DNA of 64,000 nucleotides from Dactylis glomerata (GCA_007115705.1 QXEO01000232.1:4764880-4828879), one strand, 5' to 3'. Shown: positions 1 through 12,279, counted from the stretch's first letter. The notes: generated by a model not told the origin, from the sequence alone. Numbers and translations are program-made.

Positions 1-344
1 CCAGTTCTTTGTCCTTTCTCTAAGTTGATGTCCCACATCCAGCATGTCCAGCAAATAGGTAAAACAAGCATGTTTGAGAACACGAAGATAAACAACAGTT
101 TCCCATGCATCATCTGAAAGTACCCACATCTTCAGAATAACAGAAAGCAAAGACGATTCCACCTAAAGAGAGAAACCTGAACCTGTAGTTGGTTATGAAC
201 CAAGAGATAGCAGTTCGGTGATGTTAGGTCAAGATTTTGTCATTGCCTGCAAATAACTTCACCATGTCAATATGAACTAGGCTGAATTTTGGATGTTTTC
301 ATACCTCATCATCAGAAATTAACTGAACCAAGGCAAACAGATAC
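1..344 (-). CDS. Two exons of an unrecognised protein-coding gene (partial, runs off left edge)
   Basis: Two minus-strand exons join in one open frame. The first (344-305) follows an AG acceptor and ends at a GAG|GTATGA donor. The second (162-1) follows a pyrimidine-rich CTCTCTTTAG acceptor and stays open for 54 codons to the window edge. The joined peptide reads YLFALVQLISDDE then VESSLLSVILKMWVLSDD, continuing as a leucine-rich, probably helical segment. The phase matches: one base of a split codon at the first acceptor, phase 0 between the two exons. Exons further 5' should lie to the right of 344, but none could be placed before CNX3. I do not recognise the family and propose no function. 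Splice sites, phase and codon openness support a real gene; the ends are unknown. Confidence 0.6.
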
Positions 345-1101
345 CTACACCATCAAGTCAGTCTTACTATGTATGCGCGAAGATAACAAGGTTATAGAAT
401 ACTAATGACTAAAGAATGAGATGCGATAATTCATCAGTAGGCCGGAAATTGTTACTTTTAGTGTTTTCTTCTGTATCATCTGACATCTAAGTACTTATGT
501 CACAATAAGTTGATGAGGGCACAAATAGAGCAGCCAATGTGGCCAATGATACCATCAGCTACTACTGTATTTCATTTCTGTCCCCGTGGTACTCCGGAGA
601 TGCCTTCTTCCACCTTTTAACCAAACATGAACAAGAATATATACCATAGATCAGTATGATATCATAGCACAGATTGAAGATTACAGGAGTCGGAGTATTA
701 ATATCAGATACAGGATCCAGATGGTAAAAGTTTGGTGCACACGTGTGGACGATTTTGATGCAGAAAGTGTTAGGCGTCTCTTCATTGTACAAACAAAACT
801 GTCTATTATGCACTCTTCATCCCATTACACGTGAGTATCAAACCAACATATCCTTAACTTTCATTTACCTCATGTTGACATGTGCACAACAGTCTGCATA
901 ATTGCGGCAGCGATATGGAGAATGCACAGTACACAATGGGGAATATAAATCTGCCAACATAGTGTAATATAGCCAATAATTCCAGAAACCCAGCAATGCA
1001 TTTACAGCCAGCAGGCAGTTCAAAATTAAGCACAGCTGACGATTAATCTTTACATCTAGCTAGCACATATTTATGAAAAAACAGAACCTCTATTGAAGCC
1101 T
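345..1101 (-). other. Gap between the left-edge gene and CNX3
   Basis: AT-rich sequence with no convincing exon. An 83-codon minus-strand ORF (562-813) has no recognisable motif and no splice context. The stretch probably holds the CNX3 3' UTR next to 1101 plus intron or upstream sequence of the left-edge gene. Confidence 0.4.
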
Positions 1102-2469
1102 CTAGTTTCTGGACCAGTGTCCACTCTTTCCCCCAGATTTTTGCTGGAGACAAATATCTGTTATTGAAATGTCCTTTGAAGCAGCTTTGCACATGTCATA
1201 AACAGTCAGTCCAGCTATGGTTACTGCAGTCATTGCTTCCATCTCAACCCCTGTTTTTCCGTTGGTTGTGGCTTCCCCTTCAATGATGACACTGGAATCC
1301 TCTTCATTGAGAGTGAGATCAACACGGACATGCGAGAGATTGAGGTTGTGGCACAGGGGTATGAGGTGGCTAGTTTGTTTTGCACCAGTTATTCCAGCTA
1401 TCTTTGCAACAGTAAGTACATCACCTTTGGCAATCTGGTTTGATGCCACCAAGTTAAATGCCTTTTGGCCTAGCAAGACCCTGCAGCTTGCTATAGCCAC
1501 TCTCTCAGTGTCTTGTTTCGGTGAGACATCAACCATCTTTGCCTGACCACTGCTATCAACATGAGTAAGCCCTGGTTGTCCCTCCCTGGGTGCAGAAGTG
1601 GGCTGGACTGGTTGCTGGGGAGGACTTGAGCCCAAAGGACTGGATGAAGGAGATTCACCAAATATGGATTCCATTTCCTGTGATCACAACTTCACGATAA
1701 TTACTGCTGCAGTGATCATTCATTTCAATCCCATGACAATGAACTAGTGAAAAACATTTCTAAGGGACATTGCACAAATGAACGAGAAATAGTCAGAAAC
1801 TATATTTAGTTTCTGTGCTATGTTTTTATTATCGTAATTTTAAGAGTTCTACAAATACATTTTAGTGTAGGGTCTATAAACAGGAACCCAGATTCGTGTA
1901 TCAGTATTTGAACCCAGGTGGTGCAGTTGTACATACACTACCCAACAAAGTGAGCTTGGTTCAAACTTCCTTCTGTATATTATATTATATATAATTCAGA
2001 CGCTAAGGAAGCATATTCAGATGGTATTCTAAATCTTGAAAATTTGGGGAAAAAAAAGGTACATTTGCATGTTAATGTATAGGTAGAATTGACCAAATCA
2101 AGTTCGCTTCAAGCCTACAGCAAAGTTTGATTCTAAAAGCATAAGACCAGTTCACCATCAGGCATAGAGGAAAATCTGACTATTATGTTTGAACCCGGCC
2201 TAAAGATATAGAATATGCCAAATGCCAAGTGCACAACAATTCTATTGTATCCATTATCCAAAGCATCAAAGAAGGAGTATGTCTAGCTTCAGTGAGATTA
2301 CTGGATAACAGTAGATGTGAGTTTAGGAAAGACAATTTTCAAAACAAAAGGATTTTAAATGTATTACCTTATTGAGCTCTGCTATAGTATCGGAAGGAAA
2401 CCCAGTAGAAAAGCCTCTCCAACCTCTACCTTTCGCTATTGTTGGGAGAATGCAGCGAAGGATGGACAT
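1102..2469 (-). CDS. CNX3: Cyclic pyranopterin monophosphate synthase, MoaC/CNX3 family (two coding exons)
   Basis: This enzyme acts in the first step of molybdenum-cofactor synthesis, converting the MoaA/CNX2 product into cyclic pyranopterin monophosphate; in plants this step is mitochondrial. Exon 1 is 2469-2368 (34 codons, MSILRCILPTIAKGRGW..., ending AAG|GTAATA). The intron is 2367-1678 and exon 2 is 1677-1102 (acceptor CAG, stop at 1102). The protein is 225 residues. Exon 1 is Arg/Lys-rich with few acidic residues, fitting a mitochondrial presequence. A Ser/Pro/Gln linker follows, then the MoaC domain from about residue 75. Visible hallmarks are KGDVLTVAKIAGI (about 118-130), LIPLCHNL with the conserved His near 144, TGVEMEAMTAV with catalytic Glu near 179-181, YDMCKA with Asp 195 and Lys 198, and the C-terminal KSGGKSGHW loop. 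The ATG inside exon 2 at 1674 would give a protein without presequence, so the exon 1 start is preferred. No damage is seen; this is probably an active gene. Confidence 0.95.
1855..1980 (-). mobile_element. tRNA-derived SINE-like remnant in the CNX3 intron
   Basis: On the minus strand, a box-A-like TTGGGTAGTG lies about 30 bp before a box-B-like GGGTTCAAATAC, the spacing of an internal RNA polymerase III promoter of a tRNA-derived SINE. No clear poly-A or T-rich tail and no target duplication could be fixed, so the ends are approximate. It resembles the Au-type SINEs of grasses in layout only. Confidence 0.35.
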
Positions 2470-3640
2470 TGTATGCAAGTTAAACAGTTGTTGCGTACTT
2501 AAAATTCTGTAAAAGGAACAAAGAGAAGTTTTAGAACAGGGATAGTCTCTACCTCTACCTTAACAGCTCCACGGGGACTGCTTTACAAAAGCTTACTCAT
2601 TTGAGCATATAACATGATTACCACCAACACAAAACCAAGATTATAGACATAGCACATCATAGAATCCAAATCAATCCAGCTATTTCAGGATTCTACGTAG
2701 CATAGTCCATCTAATTTTCCCCGAGAATTCAAAAGCACCTTTTGGTTCATGGAATTGAATTGGACTTGCGAATTTGGTGTGATTAAATTTCAACTGGAAA
2801 TGGGATTGGTCTGTAATTCCAATTTTTGCGTTCTTGTAACCTCCGAATGGAAACATAAGTCTGGTTTACTTTATGTCTGGCTGCCCAATATTTTTCCAAC
2901 CTTGAAATGAAACAGTGGTTCGCTTGCATTACTACTTTAGAAATCTGAACTCGAGGCTCATGAACCAACAAAGTAGATACAAAATACAACATGGCAAAAC
3001 TATATATGATAGCACGAGGAATTAAGGATACAAATAATAGTACCACCAACTAAATGGTCGGTTGATACTTGATACGGCAAAGATCCTATTTCTGCCGTTG
3101 TCTCAGTTTCTGGAGCTGATAATGTTGATTGGTTGGATCTATGCATACTAATGGTAGAAAACCTTTCAATCTTCTATTTGAGATAACATAAAACTGTAAC
3201 GAGATGCATCCATTCAACGATACAAGACATACAAAAGGATTATTAATACGGCTAGGGTCTTAGATAAACAGAAATTACATAAATCCAGGAGAACTGAGGC
3301 AGCCGAGCGGTAGCTATGCTCCGACACGACTCGGCGAGCAACAACCTCGATCAGCAGGCGTCCTCGGCAGCGCAGCGGAGGCAGGGCCGGCGCGGCGGCG
3401 CGATGGCGTGGCAGCCAGAAGAGGTGGGAGGCAACGGCGCCAACAGTCACTGCGGCGCAGAAGAGGCAGGGTAGCTCGGCGGCACGGGAGAGACGGGGGC
3501 AGCGCGGCGGCGCCGACGCACAGCAGAGGTGGGGCGGCGAGGAGGGCGACGATGCGTGTGCTTGTCTGGTGCGGCAAAGGCAGTGGAAAAAGGGTTCGAG
3601 CCGAGGCTTTGTTCAGGCTCTAAATCCATTTCGTTGTCTG
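2470..3640 (-). promoter_or_regulatory. Probable 5' leader exon(s), leader intron and promoter of CNX3
   Basis: Just upstream of the CNX3 start codon, the minus strand reads TGTTCCTTTTACAG, a good acceptor, so the start codon lies in an exon beginning near 2506. About 0.8 kb further upstream (3300-3630) is a sharply GC-rich, CpG-rich block, typical of a grass transcription start with a non-coding first exon. Several GT donors in that block are possible and I cannot choose between them. Short GC-rich ORFs here run on both strands with low-complexity Arg/Ala/Pro content and look like noise. The AT-rich stretch 2520-3290 would be the leader intron. Confidence 0.45.
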
Positions 3641-3664
3641 GCCTGCCTATTCGTCTTTGGGCTT

Positions 3665-3760
3665 TGCTGGGATAGGCAGAGGTTGGTAGCTTAGTGGGCC
3701 ACTACTAGACTCATGAATTCAAGCCTGGTTTGAATATATGTTCTCGTATTCTAAAAAAAG
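3665..3760 (+). mobile_element. Possible SINE remnant upstream of CNX3
   Basis: A box-A-like GTTGGTAGCTTAGTGGGC is followed by AATTCAAGCCTGG, a weak box B, and then by TTCTAAAAAAAG, which could be a short A-rich tail. The match is weaker than for the copy near 1.9 kb and could be chance. Confidence 0.25.
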
Positions 3761-3767
3761 AAGTGTT

Positions 3768-3842
3768 CATCCCTCGGAATCTCCGATCCATAAAAAATGT
3801 TGGCTGACTTAGTACAGCTTAGTATGAGTACTACCGAGCTAA
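3768..3842. mobile_element. Degenerate Stowaway-like MITE fragment
   Basis: The stretch TCTCCGATCCATAAAAAATG followed by TGACTTAGTACAGCTTAGTA resembles one arm of the Stowaway MITEs common in Triticeae (CTCCGATCCATAATAAGTGT type). The matching second arm is not seen nearby, so this is a half-element at best. Confidence 0.3.
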
Positions 3843-4655
3843 ATATTCAGTTTAGCATTCAGGTTGTATCACAAATGTCAGGCCATGTACGCAACATTTG
3901 ATCTGCTAAGTGCCAAGTCACTTTTGTTTTCAAATGTTATGACAAGTAATTTCCTGTAAAAAAAAAAGTAAACACCAATTCGTAGGGGAGTGAAATAACA
4001 CTACTATGTAAGAGTTTTTGTTGTGACAAGTAAATTGAAAATTTATATAAACTGTTTACAAGTAAAAAACTTTCTACTTTCCCAGACGATACCTTAACGG
4101 AAACTGGAAACATGCTATACTTAGATCCACACCGTGACGTTTATAAGTAAAAATATACACCATCTTGTAAGCTGCTGAAAATCATAGTCACAAGGATCTA
4201 TTTGCCATCAGGTAGTTAAGCAAAAGCCACTCATTTAGTAGAAATGGCTATATGCATCAACTGATGCACATGCCAGGGGTTATCCTCCATTACTCTCTTA
4301 GAGTTGAACTATTCCTGCTTTCAATCTAGAGTCTGTGTTGTGTTACCGGTTGTAGCTACTCATTTCATGCATGAAGCATGTATGGATATAATAGCACGGA
4401 AGAGGTTTACACCGCTTAGGCTTTAAGTTATGCATACTCTGATATACTCAACTAAGTGATCAAAGTGTATGCTGATTGGTAAGCTCGACCTACCTAGCGC
4501 TGGCATGTTTCGACAACCGATGAGTTCATTCCAGTACATCACATTGGATATGATTGATTAATACCAATAACCATATAACTCTGATCCTGGGTCCCAACAC
4601 TAGGTCTCCGAGTTACTGAGGTGAAACAAAAGTAAATCTGACTTTCATTGATTGA
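3843..4655. other. Intergenic sequence, no gene seen
   Basis: AT-rich intergenic DNA between the CNX3 promoter side and the first LTR element. I see no ORF with recognisable motifs, no RNA gene and no clear repeat. Confidence 0.5.
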
Positions 4656-4660
4656 ACCTA

Positions 4661-6952
4661 TGAAAGATCGAGATGTCACCTAGAGGGGGGGGGGGGGGGG
4701 GGTGAATAGGCGATTTAAAAACAGTTACGGATTTGGCTTGAAAGAATACGGAATTAAACTAACGTTTATTTTCAAGTACAAAACCTAAATAAGCTAGGCT
4801 CAACTAAGTGTACCACAACAACTAAATCTAAGCAAGATAGCAAAAGATATATTTCACAAGTGATAAGCAAGATATAAATAACTTCAAGCTCGAAGGCTAT
4901 CACAAGGAAATAAACTCGGGTATAGAGATAACCGAGGCACGCGGAGACGACGATGTATCCCGATGTTCACTTACTCGCAAGTAAGCTAATCACCGTTGGA
5001 GAGGTGCGGGTTACCACAAAGGACCCCCGAACGCCACCGAGGCTCACCTTCTTCTCCTTGCCCCTCACAAAGATAGGGCTCCTTCTTATGGCTAGCTTTT
5101 CCTCCACTCCGGAGATGGCAAGCTCCAAAACCACTTCACAAGCTCCACGAAGGAGAAGCCCGGGCCTCTTCACACACTTCCACAAAGAGGACACCGTGGC
5201 ACAACCACCGAGCCAACTAGTAGGCCACCCTCCAAGAGTAACAAGCTCACGGTCTCTCACTCGAACTAATCGTAATGGAGAGCTCAACACTTATGCAAGA
5301 ATGCAAAGCAAGAACACCGAGGGTGCTCAAATCCCTCACACCCAAATCTCACAAAAGCAACAAATGCTAGGATGAGATTAGAGAGGAAGAACAATGGTGG
5401 AGGTCAACAAATGACCCCAAGATCTAGATCCCAAAGGTTTCCCTCACTTAGAGGAGGAATGAGTTGGTGGAGATTGTAGATCTAGATCTCCTCTTCCAAA
5501 TCCCTCAAAAAGATGCAAGAATCATAGGAGGGATGGAGGAGGAAGAAAGCTCTTGAAGGTCAACAATGGAGGTCAATTTCGTGCTCTAGAACCTTAGCCA
5601 ACTTGGGGAAGAAGACCCCTTATATAGCCCCGCAGAAATCTAACCGTTACAGATTTTTCGGTCATCCCGGAGCAGCCCGGAGCAGAGCCCGGAGTGGCTC
5701 TGGCCTGTACTCCGGAGCAAGTACCCGGCCACTGCTCAGCCCGGAGCAGCCCGGAGCAACTCCGGATTTGCAAAACAGCAAAACCACTCATACGAAAACC
5801 GCGATATCTTTTGCATCCAAAATCCGTTTTTAGCAAACTTGGGCTTTTTGAAAAGCTTATAAAAAGTACTACAACTTTATGCAGAGAAACACCAAGAAAT
5901 GTCAAGAGGAAAAATACGAAATGTGGAGAGGTGTGAAACCTTCCAAAGTGAAGAACCGGTAAAACCTCTCAACTCGAAAACGCAATAGAAGATGCATTTG
6001 GATTCCGTTTTCGATGAACTTGGGCTTGTTGGAAAGCTAGCAACAAGCTCAAGAAACTCACATAGAGAAATACCAAGAAGCAACAAAGAAGGTATATGCA
6101 AAGTATGCAAAGGATTGAGCTCCCTAAGACGATGTGATCAAGTTACCCAACCGAAAGCCCCTCTTGATAGTGTGGCTATCTATCCTATAACCCGGTCTCC
6201 CAACACACACCTTGAGACCGGTAAAAGGAAAAACTACTAAGGACATACCTTTGCCTTGAGCATCCGACTTGATCTTGATGACGATGCTTCATGCTCCCGT
6301 CAATCCGGAATGCTTCACTTGATCATTGTTGCTTCATGAAGACTTTAATTTGCTTCCCATAAACCATTATGGATAGCCTCGTTAACACTCATATTAAGTC
6401 TATTATCACCAAATGGATGGCAAGCTTCAAACATATGATCTTCTTGAGATGCCTATATTGAACTTGTGCTTCTCAAACGTCATTTGATTCATTCTCTCAT
6501 GGGCTATACTAAATCATTCTTTTGATGTAAGCCCATGGGAAGATACTTGATTCCACTATTCTCTATTCATCTTGGTCAACCTTGTATATACTCATGTTCT
6601 ATCAAATCTCTCTTGAGATGCATAGGAAATTCTTCATTTGATTGCATGCTCTAAGTCTTGGTCAACCATGGCTCAACTCATGAGACCATCGTGACCTTGA
6701 CATAGAGCCATCACTTGAATTCTTCTGTTGTAACCAAACTCTCAAGATCATATTCATCTATTCAAACCAACGATCTTGATGCCAAAAGCTCAAAGAATAT
6801 CTTGATATTTATGGCATCCAACCTTGAATCCAACACATGGTCTTCAAGCATTAACTATGGACGGTTCCTTCATATTAAACTCAATGAAAACATTAGTCCA
6901 TAGGGATTGTCATTAATTACCAAAACCACACATGAGGGCAAATGCACTTTCA
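4661..6952 (-). repeat. 3' LTR of E1 (left copy)
   Basis: 2,292 bp, aligned along its length with 12280-14591. It contains an 18-G run at 4685-4702 where the sister LTR has 7 G. A TATA box (minus strand, 5626-5619, TATATAAG) has a run of CCGGAG motifs directly upstream at about 5655-5765. Internal ORFs are conserved between the two LTRs only because the LTRs are copies of each other; none has motif support. Confidence 0.92.
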
Positions 6953-6968
6953 ATCTCCCCCATTTTGG
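6953..6968 (-). promoter_or_regulatory. Polypurine tract of E1
   Basis: The minus strand reads CCAAAATGGGGGAGAT immediately before the 3' LTR TGAAAG. This is the position and composition expected of the plus-strand DNA primer used in reverse transcription. Confidence 0.85.
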
Positions 6969-9900
6969 TAATTGATGACAATCTCTTTGAGAGGGTTTAT
7001 ATAAGGAATTGTAAGAACAAAAATGGTTGCACTCACATCAAATACTACAAAAATACGTGATGTGAGTAGAACCATAATATATAGAGCAAACTTCCCCACA
7101 ATCTATGCACGTGTGTATGAGCTTGACTTTCATTGCATATATTGCCAACCATTGTCGTTGGTGGAGTTTCCTCTATATACTCAATTATGCAAAGCAACAA
7201 GAAAGGATGCAAAGCATGAACGGCAAATGCTTAAGCACAAAACCCAAAGCATAAACCAATTCCCTTAAACCCTCTAAACTTCTCCCCCATTGGCACCAAT
7301 TGCCGAAATGGGCGAAAAACTTAGAAGGCCAATATTGTGAGAGTTCCTCCATAAGGTGTGCATTTCTCAATATTTGAGTAAAAACAAATGCACATATCCA
7401 ATGACAAATACTTGAAGGAAATCCACAATATTAAGGAACCAAAAATTGCAAAAGGATGGTAGATAATTAAATCATTGAGTATAGAAGCCAGCAATTAAAG
7501 GTCCAAAAAAAAGATATTATGATAAGATCCAACGAGTATTCTAAATGATATAGGGAAGCTCCCCAAGGTTTGTTCACCTACATTAGTTATTTGCATTTGA
7601 ATACGAAGTGCACAAACATGGATCATCACTTTCCCAAAATCATTTAAAACACTAAACATGTGCAAGAGAGCATATAATAGAACAAAAGCTTTACTCTTGC
7701 AACAAACATATGGTTGAGCAATAAGTTGAGGGAAAACAAATTAATTGGCTCAACTAAAAAATATGTGAGCGAGAGACATGGCAAAGTATTTTATAAGACT
7801 AGTATAAGGATAAGCATTGAGCTTCAACATAGTCTTTAATGTGAGAAGCATATTGCTTATTTGTCCATCGCTCAAAATATGTGACAAGATCACAAAGATA
7901 GATAAAATTTGCATTTCCATCAATATTTCACATGAGAGCACTTGAGGAATTAATGTGCAAAGAATTGCTAAAATACATATTTGGGATTGGTGAATCATGA
8001 ACATGATTTTATACATTCCCCATCATATGCAATCATCTCAAGTTACTCGCATATGAAATAGACATATTTTCTTATAAGACCTTTTCATAAACCACAACAT
8101 TTGCAAATAAAAAAAAATGCATGCCAAAATGCAACCTACAAGAGGTTGGATGCTAGAAGAGTATGCATGAATAAGATACTTGTTACCGCGATATCAATGG
8201 CTATGATGTAGTAGATAAGAGTTTGTCGTTCATTCTAGCTTGGCTCCAAATATTATATGGTGATTACACCTTCCTTATGAATGAGACAAGCATCCATTGC
8301 ATCTCCAATGTACCTAAAACAAGATTCAAGTACATTTTGGTCCCCAAACTTATTGGGTCCAAAGTGGTTAGACTAACCACAATATATAAGACAAACTCCA
8401 CATAAATATGTGCACATTTATTAGTAAGATTTGAATATCATGCACATCTTAGCCATTTAGGATTTTATGGAGTAAGCCATATATATTGGATCCAAGAAAG
8501 CAAGAAAAACACAATGGTAATCATATTGAAAATATGAATACATAAGGCTTTTAAGATCCATACAAGATACCATTTGGACAAAACACTAGGAGATACAAGA
8601 AGGCATAAAAGAGTGTGGCAAAACACAATTGTTGTCCAAATAATATCAAAAAAACAAATCAACAAATGATTTATTCTCAAAGTCCAACACATGAACTAAG
8701 AAATAACTTATTGAGCAAAAAGAATTAATAACACGCACACATGCTCAAGGATTTATCTCATTCAAGCAAATAAATCATAGAAGAAAGAATGAGATAGCAA
8801 ACTCCCAAAAGAGAAAGGTTCCAACAAATAAACCAAATCCTCTGCACTTTTAATAATGGCACAAAGTACCAAAAAGGAAATGATTGTATTCCAAAATACA
8901 CTCTTGATAGGGATCTAAAGATGACAAAAACTTAGTCAAGATGATCCTCAAGAAAGCAAGAAAGGCAATGGGAGCAAAAACAATTTCTTGGCAAGAAATA
9001 AGTTAATAAGAAGCAACATCCAAGATGAAGATGATCCATGGAAACTACCACATATAAGAATACCAATTGCCAAAGACAATAAGTATATTGAACTAAATTC
9101 CAGTGGTATAATTCAAATATATCCAAGATCAACTTCACAACAAAATACATATGGTTAAAGATATGAAATAAGCACCATGAGTGGATAAGAATTCTTGGTA
9201 GCTCCAATTAGTCAAACAATCATGCAAAGCAATGATTAGAATAGCTTGAAGTAAACGGTTTCCGAAATAGGATATATAGATACATATTTGAGGAAAACCG
9301 CACCAAGAATATCTTGCTCAATCAACCAAAAATAAATATGAGCAATAAAAGCATTTAAGCAAATTTGAGCTTATTTGAGCAATGATGCCACATAGGAGTG
9401 AGATAAATTCCAAAAAACAATTTTATAGGGCAATACCTCAAATGTTCACATTCTCTAGGCTCGTAATATGCACAAAGCATATTACTCCCCCATAATGTGA
9501 TAAACAATTTCTTCTCACAAGAGGCAAATAATATTCAACTAGAGGTAATTAATGGACATTATAGAATTTGAATTTCTCATGAGGATGACATACCACATAT
9601 AGACTAGATAAACTTGTAATATCAATTCTAAGTGGTATTCCTCATGTGCACACATTTTAAGATTGTGAAGTGCTCAAGCATATCACTCCCCCAAAATGGA
9701 ATTGTCCATTAATATCTCAAAGAGCCAAATAAGATAACACCAATATGCACTAGAGGCTCAAATAAGACACACGAGTACATGATGTGCCAAACAACCTACC
9801 CAAGGTAGAATTACAAGATAAGCAAGTAAAAGCACAACATATACAAACACATGGTAGGTACAAAACTAAGACATGCAAAGGGGCGAGCAACTTTCAATAT

Positions 9901-10059
9901 AAACAAGTTAAGTAAAAGTTACCGAAAAGAGACACATTGGATATAAGATGGATATATGATAGCCCCAATGACTTGGCTTGATGAGATAAAATTAATGAAG
10001 ACCCCTTAATTCTTCATGTGGTAGCCAAGTCTCCAATGCTCTCCGCTCACACCTATTGA
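6969..10059 (-). other. Non-coding 3' internal region of E1
   Basis: About 3.1 kb of A-rich sequence (plus strand) without coding motifs, occupying the place where pol would lie. Near-copies of the polypurine core (minus strand TGGGGGAG) recur near 7281, 9485 and 9688. Short ORFs are scattered in all frames and look random. A large internal loss or replacement of pol is the simplest reading. Confidence 0.6.
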
Positions 10060-12223
10060 TCAAGTTTTAGCTTGTTGGTCCCCAATCAAGTTGGGTCCTA
10101 AGAGGTTAGTCACAATAGGCTTGGCAACCCAAATGGTTCTTTTCTTGACACCACTTTGAGTTCCAACTAACTTGGCAAACACATTGCCATCCTTATCCTT
10201 CTTAAGATAATAATCATTATCAACAAGGATAGGTTTTAATAAGGTACCGTTTAAACATGAAGAAGCAATGTGCCCCTTCTCACGACAAATATAGCAACAA
10301 GTGCTCCCTTTTCTCTTCTTCATTGATTTATTTATTAGGGGAGCTTTATCTTGATTTTTCTTGGGAAGTGGCCTATTTTCAACTTGGGGTTGAGCTTTAC
10401 CTTGTGGCCGCTTTCCTTGTTGCATCTCACTCACTCGCTTCTTCTTCAATGGGCAAGATCGCACATGATGTCCTTCAATCTTGCACTTGAAGCAAACAAT
10501 CTTGGCCAAATTATTGACTTGGTCTTGGCCCTTCTTCATATTGTTCTTGGACTTGTTCTTGTTATTGGAGTTGAATCCAAGTCCACTCTTGTCATTAGGG
10601 GATTTTTGCACACTCAATATACTATCAAGTGTGGATTTCCCTTTATGACGCTTTTCCAAGTCTTTCTCCAAAGAAGTGACTTGAGCCTTGAGATCTTTTA
10701 TTTCCTCTACATGGTTAGTATCAACACAAGTACTAGAGGAAGTATAAGCTTCATTGTTAGAGCAACAAGGCAAAGCAAGTAATTCATCACCAGATGTAGC
10801 AATATTATGTCTAGAAGAATTACAAGGACTAACACATGGCAATATATCATTTTGAGTAGAAGTAGTGCTATTATCCAAATGAGGCTCACAAGATGTTACC
10901 ATAGTGATACTTGCCTCATGAGCTAACTTTAGCCCATTATAGGATACTAGGAGATCCCCATGAGAGCCCAAGAGCTTTTCATGGTTTTCTTCCAATTTCC
11001 TATAATTGCTAGTTAGCAACTCAAGTTGAGACATAAGCTCAACATTCTCTTTTAGGATAGAAGCTACACAAGAAATAGAGTTAGTAGCATTAGCATTCTT
11101 GAACTTATCATCAAGGTTTTCTAGATTTTTAACTTTAAGTTCATAAATTTCATTGGATTGAGTAAGAATGGCAATGCTCTCTTTATCAATTTCGAGTTCT
11201 TGCTCAAGGAGATTTGATTTCCTATCCTCTTCTTCAAGAAGAGTGTTCAATTCAATAATGGCTTCCTCTTTTTCATAGATGAGCTCCATTAAGTACTTTA
11301 ACATTGAGCGAGACTCCACAAGTTGAGGCACAAAATTTTATAAGCTTATCATGAGCGGTAACATCATCATCATCATTTATCAACATATCTATATTTTTCA
11401 ACTTGTGATGAGAGGGAGTAACGATAGGAGTATGAGTAGAAGATATCACATTTTCCTCCCTTGCCATAAGGCATTTGTCGGAGCCGGGGGATGAAGAAGA
11501 AAATCTCGAATCTCCATCCATGATCTTGTCTTGACCCATAGAGTGTTTATTTTCCTCTACATTGTTAGTGGATAAACAACTAGAGGAAATAGAAGCATTA
11601 TGATCATGGCAATGAGACATATCACGCATATCATCTACAATGGTATTCAAATGAGTTCTAGATGACATACAAGAACTATCAACACAAGATGATATAACAC
11701 CTTTGTTGCACGAAGTGTTTAAGTCCAAAGAATCTACACCACTAGCATTTGTAGAAGGATGATCATTGGTGTAAATCACAAGATTAACATTTATTATATC
11801 TCCACTCACCATGTCGTTACCTTGTGACAAATCACATGTTGGTGAAGTGGATGAAGATGATAAATCTTCAAGAACGGAGGTGGAAGGAGAACAACAATCC
11901 TCAAGAGACTTGGATACATCAAATTTATCTTCAAGCTTGGTCCACAACTCATGAGCATACCGATATGGCATGAGTTTACAAACAACTACATCGCTCAAAT
12001 TATCATGAAGCATGATAGAAGCTCCTTGATCAAGACATAAATTTTCCCAATCCTCTGAAGACCAATTTTGGGGATCCTTTATAGGAGAAAATCCCATAAC
12101 AACATTTTGTTCCATAAATGGATCCAATCTACGAAAAAGATTAAGCATGCAAAGTTTCCAAACATCATACTTTGTGCCATCAAAAATAAAAGTGTCATAG
12201 TACTCTAATTCACTAGCCGACAT
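10060..12223 (-). pseudogene. gag: E1 gag (Copia type), frameshifted
   Basis: Capsid/nucleocapsid precursor that would package element RNA into virus-like particles. It starts MSASELEYYDTFIFDGTKYD at 12223, 43 bp after the PBS. The N-terminal part carries the Copia gag pattern (WKLCMLNLF, ELWTKLEDKFD). The centre is Ser/Asn-rich. After about 11330 the frame shifts by one base: the upstream frame stops at 11273 and the downstream frame continues LVESRSMLKYLMELIYEKEE into a long coiled coil. Two zinc knuckles follow, CFKCKIEGHHVRSC and CYICREKGHIASSC. The reading frame ends with TNLLGPNLIGDQQAKT, about where Copia polyproteins pass into protease, and then stops at 10060. The C-terminal stop marks the loss of pol. 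Confidence 0.88.
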
Positions 12224-12265
12224 CTTTACTCTCTAGGCGGTGAAGTCTAAACAAGGAGAGACCTT

Positions 12266-12277
12266 GCTCTGATACCA
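12266..12277 (-). promoter_or_regulatory. Primer-binding site of E1 (initiator tRNA-Met)
   Basis: The minus strand reads TGGTATCAGAGC two bases after the 5' LTR, the standard plant Copia primer site. Confidence 0.95.
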
Positions 12278-12279
12278 AT

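Noticed and set aside
1217..1546. 109-codon plus-strand ORF
   Set aside because: Exact antisense of the CNX3 catalytic exon; no independent motif.
3214..3629. Overlapping GC-rich ORFs on both strands
   Set aside because: Low-complexity Arg/Ala/Pro translations of a GC-rich leader/promoter region; all frames are equally open.
4953..6240. ORFs of 60-140 codons repeated at 12557-13879
   Set aside because: They recur only because they lie in the two LTRs of E1, on the strand opposite to element transcription, and have no protein motif.
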